A stretch of 64,000 nucleotides of DNA from Saccharibacillus deserti. Lineage in GTDB: Bacteria > Bacillota > Bacilli > Paenibacillales > Paenibacillaceae. The notes below the pieces were generated by a model. That model was not told where the DNA came from and did no database searches. It saw nothing but the letters and a program-made list of their open reading frames with translations. Positions 26,011-33,398 of this stretch are shown here, piece after piece (positions within the stretch are counted from its first letter, which is position 1; every line of letters begins with the position of its first letter). The stretch spans positions 744,001-808,000 of the forward strand of contig NZ_JABJVN010000002.1 of the NCBI RefSeq assembly GCF_013618475.1. The letters are read 5' to 3'. A program made the position numbers and the translations under genes.

Positions 26011-27137
26011 CGCTGCGAAAAGAAAAAATGCTGCTGGACGGAATAGACGGGCTTGCGCTTGAAGTCACGGAGCACCAATACAAGATTCAACCGGATCTGA
26101 TGCAGCGCTACGGGAAGCCGGGATTCGAGAAGTCCCGCCGCGATACGATCTATACGCTGCATTATTTGGCCGAGAGCGTGCGGATGGACAGCCCGTCCCT
26201 GTTCGTGCATTATGTCGGGTGGCTCAAGCAGCTGCTGGCGGGTTACGGCTTGACCGAAGCCGATATCCGGACAAAGCTCGAGCTGATTCTTGACCGGGTA
26301 AGAGCTTCCGAGAAAGACGAATGGACAGACCGGACGATCCGGATTCTGGAAATGGGCATCGCGCGAACGGTCGAAGCGGGCGAAGTGCCTTCTTTTCTGA
26401 ACAAAGAGCACCCGCTGGGAGCGGAAAGCCGGATGTATCTGGATGCGCTGCTGAGCGGCGACCGCGTGGGCGCCAATACGCTGATCGACCGACTGATCGA
26501 ACGGGGAGAAAGTATCCGGGATATTTACCGGTATATTTTTCAGGCGTCCCAATACGAAGTCGGCCGTTTGTGGCAAACCCAACAGATCAGCGTGGCTGAT
26601 GAGCATTACTGCACGGCCGCTACGCAGGGAACGATGTCGAGGCTGTATGCACGCTGGCTGGGCACCGAACGCGGGAGCCGAAAGGGTACGCTCGTATCGG
26701 CCTGCGTGGGCGGAGAAAAGCACGAAATCGGACTTCGGATGCTGACCGATGTGTTCGAGATGGAAAGGTGGGATACCCACTATCTCGGGACAAGTATCGA
26801 CGAAGACAAGCTGATGGATCTGATCGCGCAGCGAAAAGCGGATATCGTGGCGCTGTCGGCCACCATGACGTTTCATGTGCGTCTAATGAAGAAACTGATC
26901 GCGAATCTGCGCGCCGACGAACGGACGGCCGATGCGCTCATTATGGTAGGAGGTCTTCCTTTCAACGTCGACCCTTTGTTATGGCAGCGCGTGGGGGCAG
27001 ACGGATATGCTCCGGACGCCGAAAGAGCGCTTGCTGAGGCCGAGCGTCTGACCGCAAACCGCAGACGCCGGGAAAGGGTGCGGGGTCAGACGGGCGCGGC
27101 TGCGGAGGAAGAAGGAGGACAGGGGCTTGGAAGCTGA
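26007..27137 (+). CDS. Cobalamin-binding protein with W-x9-EH photoreceptor motif
   Basis: The protein has 376 residues. The B12 domain has the full classical signature: Glu237-x-His239-x-x-Gly242, 41 residues, Ser284-x-Thr286, 28 residues, Gly315-Gly316. Immediately before it a four-helix segment holds Trp189, nine residues, Glu199-His200. This W-x9-EH motif caps adenosylcobalamin in CarH/LitR light sensors and is absent from methionine synthases. Residues 1-130 are helical (FEKSRRDTIYTLHYLAESVR, SLFVHYVGWLKQLL) and are not the MerR DNA-binding domain of CarH. The C-terminus is basic then Glu-rich. The start overlaps the leader ORF, and the stop overlaps the histidine kinase. I infer a B12-dependent light or cobalamin sensor feeding that kinase. 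Confidence 0.85.
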   Translation: MTLRKEKMLLDGIDGLALEVTEHQYKIQPDLMQRYGKPGFEKSRRDTIYTLHYLAESVRMDSPSLFVHYVGWLKQLLAGYGLTEADIRTKLELILDRVRASEKDEWTDRTIRILEMGIARTVEAGEVPSFLNKEHPLGAESRMYLDALLSGDRVGANTLIDRLIERGESIRDIYRYIFQASQYEVGRLWQTQQISVADEHYCTAATQGTMSRLYARWLGTERGSRKGTLVSACVGGEKHEIGLRMLTDVFEMERWDTHYLGTSIDEDKLMDLIAQRKADIVALSATMTFHVRLMKKLIANLRADERTADALIMVGGLPFNVDPLLWQRVGADGYAPDAERALAEAERLTANRRRRERVRGQTGAAAEEEGGQGLGS

Positions 27138-28803
27138 AGGACGGCGCGAAATCGAGCGCCTGCAGGCGCTCGTGGAAGGACTCAACGACCGGATCGTCCG
27201 CGGGCAGTTGAAGGAAGAACGGATACTGAACGATTTTTCGGAAATGAATAACGAGCTGGTCACGCTTCAGCGCCAGCTTGCCAAGAGCAACTGGGAGCTG
27301 CAGGAAGCCGTGCGGGAAGCCGAGAAAGCCAACGAAGCGAAAGACCGTTTCCTGGCCATGATCAGTCACGAATTCCGAACGCCCATGAATGCGATTCTCG
27401 GCATCACGGAGCTGCTGCGCGGCAGTGCGCTCGGCAGTCCGCAAAAAGCATGGACCGAGCTGATCGATGAGTCGGCGACCGAACTGCTCGGCATGGTCAA
27501 CGATCTGCTGGACCTGTCCAAAAGCGAAGCGGGTGCCTTGGCCATCGAAGCCAAACCGTTTGATCCGAGAACGGTTGTCGCCCACGTGGCGGAACTGCTC
27601 AAGCCCAAAGTCGATGCCAAGCGCAATCGCCTCGATTACCGGATCGATCCTTCGATCGCCGCGACGCTGTACGGAGATCCGACCCGGCTGCGCCAGATTC
27701 TGATCAATCTCGTTCACAACGCGAATGCTTTTACGGAAGAAGGCGATATCCGGATCGACATACGCCGGGGAACGCAGGATGCCGAGAATGTCCGCTTTGA
27801 GATTCAAGACAGCGGGATCGGCATCTCGGAGGCGAATCTCTCCAAACTGTTCAAACCCTATTCGCAGACGGAAGCGGGCAAAGCCAAAGCCGGGACCGGA
27901 CTTGGCCTGATGATCTGCAAATCGCTTGTCGATGCGATGAAAGGCGAGATCGGGGTGTTCAGCCGGGAAAATGCCGGCTCGACCTTCTGGTTCGAAGTGC
28001 AGCTTCCGCCGGTCGAAACACCGAATGCGTCGGGAGCTTCGCTGCACGCGCTCCCTTCGCTTGGAATGCCCGCGGCGGATATTCCGATTCTCGTCGCGGA
28101 AGACAATCCGATCAACAGCCGGGTGATCGGGATGCAGCTCAAGAAGCTGGGACTTGCGTCCGTGCAGGTCGTAAGCAGCGGTCAGGCCGCCGTCGAAGCG
28201 TTTCTCGACCGTTCTTATGCGCTCATTCTGATGGATAAGAGAATGCCGGTGATGGGCGGGATCGAAGCGACGCGGAGGATCCGCGAGCTGGAACGCGAAA
28301 CCTCGCGCAGACCCGTTCCGATTGTCGCCCTGACGGGGGATTCGGTCGGCAGCGAACGGGAAGCCTGTCTGGAAGCCGGCATGAACGATTTTCTGGGCAA
28401 GCCGGTCAATCTGGAAACGCTGGGAGCCATGCTGCAAAAATGGATCCCGAAAGAAGCCGAGCCGATCCTTGATCTTGACGTTGTGCAGGAGCTGGTCGGT
28501 CTTGACGAAGGCGAAGAGCCGGAAATTCTCCGCGCGCTGCTGGAAGTATACGAGCAGGAGACGCCGGGGAAACTTGAACGCCTGGAAGAATGGGTATTGG
28601 CCGGAGCCTGCGAGCAGGGGATAAGAGCCGCCCACAACCTGAAGTCCGGCAGCCTGAGTCTGGGCGTGAACCATTTCTCCCGTATGCTGGAACGGATCGA
28701 ACAGGCGCTTCGGCAGGACTGCATACAAGAAGCAAAAGACGTGCTGCCGAAGCTGCAGGGTGCTTACCAAGCCGCCTGCGCGGAACTGCGCCGGTTTGCC
28801 TGA
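27127..28803 (+). CDS. Soluble hybrid histidine kinase: HisKA-HATPase-REC-HPt
   Basis: The 558-residue kinase has no membrane helix and no PAS/GAF sensor. Order: coiled coil (1-72), HisKA with His81 (ISHEFRTPMNAILG), HATPase with N-box near 194-200, DSGIGIS (228) and GTGLGLMICKSL (256), then REC with Asp326, Asp370 (ILMDKRMPVMGG) and Lys425. The HPt domain has His503 (AAHNLKSGS). It holds a phosphorelay lacking only the final receiver. It starts at TTG 27127 behind AGGAGG and overlaps the B12 gene by 11 bases, so the two proteins are made together. The coiled coil is the natural docking place for the B12 protein. Confidence 0.93.
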   Translation: MEAEGRREIERLQALVEGLNDRIVRGQLKEERILNDFSEMNNELVTLQRQLAKSNWELQEAVREAEKANEAKDRFLAMISHEFRTPMNAILGITELLRGSALGSPQKAWTELIDESATELLGMVNDLLDLSKSEAGALAIEAKPFDPRTVVAHVAELLKPKVDAKRNRLDYRIDPSIAATLYGDPTRLRQILINLVHNANAFTEEGDIRIDIRRGTQDAENVRFEIQDSGIGISEANLSKLFKPYSQTEAGKAKAGTGLGLMICKSLVDAMKGEIGVFSRENAGSTFWFEVQLPPVETPNASGASLHALPSLGMPAADIPILVAEDNPINSRVIGMQLKKLGLASVQVVSSGQAAVEAFLDRSYALILMDKRMPVMGGIEATRRIRELERETSRRPVPIVALTGDSVGSEREACLEAGMNDFLGKPVNLETLGAMLQKWIPKEAEPILDLDVVQELVGLDEGEEPEILRALLEVYEQETPGKLERLEEWVLAGACEQGIRAAHNLKSGSLSLGVNHFSRMLERIEQALRQDCIQEAKDVLPKLQGAYQAACAELRRFA

Positions 28804-28876
28804 ACGCCGGGCAGACCGGTTGTTTCGTCTGGGGCGCCGTCCCTACACCGGGAAGTTACAAGAAGAGGAGATCAAT

Positions 28877-29305
28877 ATGCTGCAATCGGTAAAAGAACAA
28901 GCGCGCGACCCGAGAGTCGCCGCACTGCTGGAACTGTCGGTTTTTCCCGATCCGGAACATGCGGAGCGGGCGATTGCCTTCTATGAACAAGAGAAGGATG
29001 CGGAGCTGCTCGCTTATATTGAAAAAGGTGAAATGCTGGGCATCATCGGCTTCAGACCCGGCTCCGACAACGAATTGACGATTACGCATCTGGCTGTCGA
29101 TCCCGGCAGCCGCGGCCTCGGATACGGACGCGGCATGCTGCTCGAGCTCATGGTGCGCGAACGTCCGGAACGCGTTGTCGTGGAAACCGACGAGGAAGCG
29201 GTAGACTTCTACCGCAGTGTCGGATTTTCCGTCATGAGCCTGGGGATAAGCGCATCGGGACTCGAACGGTTTCGCTGCCTATACGAGACGGAAGACGAAG
29301 AATAG
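28877..29305 (+). CDS. GNAT-family N-acetyltransferase
   Basis: The 142-residue protein has the acetyl-CoA motif VDPGSRGLGYGRGMLLELM and the family tail EAVDFYRSVGFSV. ATG 28877 is preceded by AGAGGAG. It follows the hybrid kinase by 73 bases before the operon terminator, so it probably belongs to the same transcript. Whether it is a functional partner of the sensor (for example modifying a target protein) or a passenger cannot be told. Confidence 0.82.
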   Translation: MLQSVKEQARDPRVAALLELSVFPDPEHAERAIAFYEQEKDAELLAYIEKGEMLGIIGFRPGSDNELTITHLAVDPGSRGLGYGRGMLLELMVRERPERVVVETDEEAVDFYRSVGFSVMSLGISASGLERFRCLYETEDEE

Positions 29306-29321
29306 TTTCCTTATGTTCAAT

Positions 29322-29354
29322 AAAGCCTTTTCCTTAAGGGGAAAAGGCTTTTTG
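29322..29354 (+). terminator. Terminator of the B12-sensor operon
   Basis: Arms AAAGCCTTTTCC (29322-29333) and GGAAAAGGCTTT (29340-29351) with a short loop and a T run. It ends the transcript that begins upstream of the B12 gene. Confidence 0.85.
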
Positions 29355-29381
29355 CATACCCGGATCCCGCGCGGCGCCGGG

Positions 29382-29439
29382 TTGACAGCCATAGTCCAAA
29401 CCTTTATAGTTTCATTGTCGAACAATTTCATTATCGAAC
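29382..29439 (+). promoter_or_regulatory. Promoter and tandem operator of the marR-mmpL operon
   Basis: A near-consensus promoter TTGACA (29382-29387), 17 bases, TATAGT (29405-29410). Directly downstream, over the start point, two near-identical repeats TTTCATT(G/A)TCGAAC sit at 29410-29423 and 29426-29439 (16-bp period). Each half contains a TTGTCGAACAA-like palindrome. A MarR dimer bound here would block the promoter of its own operon. Confidence 0.72.
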
Positions 29440-29492
29440 TGTTTTGTATCGTTAATCGGACCCGCTTCGCATACGCAAAGGAGGAGTAAAGG

Positions 29493-29981
29493 ATGGACGA
29501 ACGGATTCGCAAAAATCCCGAACCGCCGGCCGTGGACGCCAAAAAGCTGATCAACCGGTTTCTGGAATCCTGGCTGACCATCGAACGGGAGATGGGATTG
29601 GTCGTGCGCAGACAAATGCAGGAAGACTTGACGAACGATCAGTATTATCTGCTTCAACACATTATGCAGTGCGGTCCCCGAACCTCGTCGGAACTGGCCG
29701 AAACGTTCAAAGTGGTCAAAAGCACCATTACCGCGATCGTAACGAGGTTGGTGGACCGAGGCTTGATCGAGCGTACGCGCAGCGAAGAAGACCGCCGGGA
29801 AGTGTATTTGTCGTTAACCGAGCACGGACAGCGAATCGCCGAGCAGGTCGAGCGGCGCATCTCGGAATCGGTCGGCGGCTATTTGAGTCATTTTGAACAA
29901 AAAGAAATCGAAATGGTCATGTCGGCATTCGAAAAGCTGGCCCGACTGGTCATCGAAGACGGAGGCAGAGAGAAAGAATGA
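29493..29981 (+). CDS. MarR-family repressor of the adjacent MMPL exporter
   Basis: The 162-residue winged-helix protein has a helix-turn-helix SSELAETFKVVKSTITAIVTRLVDRGLI and wing EEDRREVYLSLTEHG with the conserved Asp-Arg. It starts at ATG 29493 behind GGAGGAG. It overlaps the MMPL gene by four bases (ATGA, 29978-29981). The tandem repeats over its promoter are probably its operator. A typical ligand-induced repressor-exporter pair. Confidence 0.92.
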   Translation: MDERIRKNPEPPAVDAKKLINRFLESWLTIEREMGLVVRRQMQEDLTNDQYYLLQHIMQCGPRTSSELAETFKVVKSTITAIVTRLVDRGLIERTRSEEDRREVYLSLTEHGQRIAEQVERRISESVGGYLSHFEQKEIEMVMSAFEKLARLVIEDGGREKE

Positions 29982-32900
29982 GAACCATACTGAAAGCCAG
30001 ATGGCTGGTCCTGCTGATATGGATCGCGGCAGCGGTCGGATTGTTCCTGACGGCGCCGTCGATGTCGGATCTGGTTCGGGAAAAAGGCGGAATTTCCGTA
30101 CCCGAAGGCTACACGTCGACCGAAGCTTCGGCGATTCTCCGCGAGCTGGCCGCCCAGGAAGGCGGGGCGGAAGGAACGACGATCGCGCTTGTGTTCCATA
30201 ATCCCGACGGTTTGACCGCCGCGGAGAAGAAGCAGGCCGAAGAGGCCGTAAACGCAGTCGAGAAAAACAAAAAAAATCTGCATGTCACGTCGATTCTCAG
30301 TCCGTTTGAACAGCCGGAGCTGGAAGAGCAGATGATTTCGGCCAACGGGCAGACCATTCTCGTTTCGCTCACCGCCGAAGTGGCGGAAGGCGAAGCGGCC
30401 GAAGTCCAGAGCGGACTGGAAGAAACGCTGGCTCCTTACGAAGTCGCGCATTATCTGACGGGCCAATCGCTGATCAACGAAGATACGGTGCGCAGTTCGG
30501 AAGAAGGCTTGAAAAAGTCGGAGTATATTACCGTCGTCTTTATCCTGCTGATTCTGGTGCTGGTGTTCCGGTCGGTCGTGGCGCCGTTTGTACCGCTGCT
30601 GACCGTAGGACTCAGCTATATCGTTTCCCAGAGTATCGTTTCGTTCCTCGTAGACCGATTCGATTTCCCTTTGTCGAACTTTACGCAGATCTTTATGGTC
30701 GCCGTGATGTTCGGGATCGGAACGGACTACTGTATTCTGCTCATCAGCCGTTTCAAGGAAGAGATGGGACATACCGACAACAAATGGGACGCGATCGTCG
30801 AAACGTACCGTACCGCGGGACGCACCGTCATCGTATCGGGACTTGCGGTACTGGTCGGCTTCGCGGCAATCGGTTTGTCGCAGTTCATGCTGTACCGCTC
30901 CGCCGTGGCGGTTGCCGTCGGTATCGCGGTCATGCTGCTGGCGATGGTGACGATCGTGCCGTTCTTTATGGCGGTACTCGGACAAAAGCTGTTCTGGCCT
31001 TCGCGCAAAGCGATCGGCCACAGCGAAAACCGGCTGTGGGGCTGGGCGGGCCGCTTCTCGATGAAACGGCCGTGGGCGGCGATGCTGATCGTGCTGGCCG
31101 TGACGCTGCCTTTCCTGCTGACGTACAGCGGCAAGCTGTCGTTCAACAGTCTGGAAGAAATCCCGGGCAACTACGAATCGGTGCAGGGTTTCAACATTAT
31201 TGCGGACAGCTTCGGCGCGGGACAGGCGATGCCGGCCAAAATCGTGATCCAAAACGATCAGAAAATGGATAACGCCGAATATGTCGCAATCGCCGAACGG
31301 ATCAGCCGCGAGGTATCGAAAGTGGACGGCGTGGACAGCGTACGCAGCGCAAGCCGTCCGACCGGCGAAGAAATTTCGGACTTCAGCGTGGCCGATCAGG
31401 CCGGGACGCTGAAGGAAGGACTGGGCGAAGCCGGAGACGGGCTGACCAAGATCCAAGACGGATTGTCCGATGCGAGCAAACAGCTGAGCGACAATGCGCC
31501 GCAGATCCGGAAAGCCGCAGACGGAGCGAACGAGCTGGTCAGCGGTACGGAAGAGCTGAAGACCGGCGTAACACAGCTCGGCGACGGCTTGGCGCAGATC
31601 GAGACGGGTATCCGATCCGGCGCTTCCGGCGCGGGCGACCTGCAGGCGGGACTTGCGCAGATGAAAGCAAGCGCGCAGCAGTTGGCCGACGCGCACGCCC
31701 AGCTGCTGAGCGGGTATCAGCAGGTAGGTACGGGCCTCACGGCGCTTGACGGCGGCATGTCCCAAATCGGCAACCAGCTGAACGCTTTGTCCGGCGCGCT
31801 TGCGGGTGTTCAGAGCCGCTTCGGCAGCCTGGAACAGAAATTCCCGGCACTGCTGCAGGACGCCGATTATCTGACGATCCGCGGCACGGTTACCCAGACC
31901 GGCCAGGGAGCTGCGGCACTGGCCGACGCTTTCGGCCAGGTACAGGGTCAGGTGGCGCAGGTCGCGGCCGGAATCGGGCAGGCCAATCAGGGATACGCGC
32001 AGGCGATCGACGGTCAGAACCAATTGACGGGCGGCTTCGATCAGTTGATCGCGGGTATCGAACAGCTGCAAAGCGGCCTGAACCAGGCTGCCGACGGCCA
32101 GGGAGAGATCGTCGGACAGGTACCGTCGATTACCGGCGGGCTGGATCAGCTGCAGGGCGGACAAGAGCAGTTGGGGCAGGGCTTCCTCGATTTGTCCGAT
32201 CAGCTGACGCAGCTGACGGACGGACTCGATCAAAGCATCGACGGTCTCAAAAAAGTCGGAGACGGCCTCGGTTCGGCGGAAGACTATCTGACGCAGCTGC
32301 AGGAAAATTCCGACTCCGAGCTGGGCGGTTGGTTTATTCCCCAGGAAGCGCTGGAGAATGAAGATTTCCAGCAGGTTTTCGACAATTACATGTCCAAAGA
32401 CCGCAAGATCATGACGCTTGACGTGGTGCTGACGGACAATCCGTACAGCACCGAAGCGCTGGCCAAAGTCGACGATATCCGCGCCGCGGTCGACCGCGGC
32501 ACACAGGACACGGCACTGGAACAGGCCGATGTGGCAATCAGCGGCGTGACGAGTACATTTGCCGATCTGCAGACCGTATCCAATGCGGATTACAGCCGTA
32601 CCGTATACTTGATGATGGGGGGGATCCTGATCATTCTGATTCTGCTGCTGCGCTCGATCATCATGCCGCTGTACCTGATGCTCTCGCTGTTCGTAACGTA
32701 TTACGCCGCTCTGGGCGTAACGGAAGCGATCTTCGTGAACATGCTCGGCTATTCGGGGATCACGTGGACGACGCCGTTCTTCGGCTTCGTTATGCTGATT
32801 GCACTCGGGGTCGATTACAGCATCTTCCTGATGGACCGTTTCAACGAACACCGCGACCTCGATCCGAAAGAAGCGATTGTGCACGCCATGCGCAATATGG

Positions 32901-33118
32901 GAACGGTCATCTTGTCGGCCGTCTTGATTCTGAGCGGAACGTTCGCTTCGATGATTCCGTCCGGCGTGCTCTCGATGATGCAGATCGCCACGGTCGTATT
33001 GGCGGGACTTGTGATCTATGCCCTGTTCATGCTGCCATTCTTCGTGCCTGTCATGGTCAAGACGTTCGGCAAAGCCAACTGGTGGCCGTTTCGGATGAAG
33101 GAAGACGGGGAAAGATAG
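29978..33118 (+). CDS. MMPL/RND-superfamily exporter (YdgH/YdfJ-like)
   Basis: The 1046-residue transporter has two RND halves. Each has a membrane helix, a large extracytoplasmic loop and a block of about five helices. Motifs FGIGTDYCILLISRFKEEM (first half) and IALGVDYSIFLMDRFNEH (second half) carry the MMPL Asp-Tyr proton-relay pair. The second loop (about residues 450-790) is a long alpha-helical region rich in Gly, Gln, Leu and Asp with repeating QLxxGLxQ-type heptads. It is probably a tall coiled coil crossing the wall. The operon with the MarR gene suggests export of a toxic or antibiotic compound. The substrate is unknown. Confidence 0.92.
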   Translation: MRTILKARWLVLLIWIAAAVGLFLTAPSMSDLVREKGGISVPEGYTSTEASAILRELAAQEGGAEGTTIALVFHNPDGLTAAEKKQAEEAVNAVEKNKKNLHVTSILSPFEQPELEEQMISANGQTILVSLTAEVAEGEAAEVQSGLEETLAPYEVAHYLTGQSLINEDTVRSSEEGLKKSEYITVVFILLILVLVFRSVVAPFVPLLTVGLSYIVSQSIVSFLVDRFDFPLSNFTQIFMVAVMFGIGTDYCILLISRFKEEMGHTDNKWDAIVETYRTAGRTVIVSGLAVLVGFAAIGLSQFMLYRSAVAVAVGIAVMLLAMVTIVPFFMAVLGQKLFWPSRKAIGHSENRLWGWAGRFSMKRPWAAMLIVLAVTLPFLLTYSGKLSFNSLEEIPGNYESVQGFNIIADSFGAGQAMPAKIVIQNDQKMDNAEYVAIAERISREVSKVDGVDSVRSASRPTGEEISDFSVADQAGTLKEGLGEAGDGLTKIQDGLSDASKQLSDNAPQIRKAADGANELVSGTEELKTGVTQLGDGLAQIETGIRSGASGAGDLQAGLAQMKASAQQLADAHAQLLSGYQQVGTGLTALDGGMSQIGNQLNALSGALAGVQSRFGSLEQKFPALLQDADYLTIRGTVTQTGQGAAALADAFGQVQGQVAQVAAGIGQANQGYAQAIDGQNQLTGGFDQLIAGIEQLQSGLNQAADGQGEIVGQVPSITGGLDQLQGGQEQLGQGFLDLSDQLTQLTDGLDQSIDGLKKVGDGLGSAEDYLTQLQENSDSELGGWFIPQEALENEDFQQVFDNYMSKDRKIMTLDVVLTDNPYSTEALAKVDDIRAAVDRGTQDTALEQADVAISGVTSTFADLQTVSNADYSRTVYLMMGGILIILILLLRSIIMPLYLMLSLFVTYYAALGVTEAIFVNMLGYSGITWTTPFFGFVMLIALGVDYSIFLMDRFNEHRDLDPKEAIVHAMRNMGTVILSAVLILSGTFASMIPSGVLSMMQIATVVLAGLVIYALFMLPFFVPVMVKTFGKANWWPFRMKEDGER

Positions 33119-33188
33119 AAGACTTGGAAACGGGGATTTAAAACCCGGACAAATCAGAGCGTACTTCCCTGTGAAGGATAAGAGTAAT

Positions 33189-33227
33189 AAAGAGCCGCTT
33201 CCCCGGCATAGGGGAGCGGCTCTTTTT
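33189..33227. terminator. Bidirectional terminator between mmpL and the ribosomal-protection gene
   Basis: Arms AGAGCCGCT-TCCCC (33191-33204) and GGGGAGCGGCTCT (33211-33223) with A and T tracts on both sides serve both convergent genes. Confidence 0.85.
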
Positions 33228-33398
33228 GATTTACGGAACAGTGGACGAAAACTTCCAGGCAGGTTTTCGCCGCACCAACGGGGAACCGATGCATAGGCAT
33301 TCGCCGCCCCCGCCTGCAGTCTCTACATCCAGTCTCTACCTCCAATCTCCGCCCGGCTCTCCTGCCAACGCTTTAACAGCCTTTCCTGCCGATTCCAT

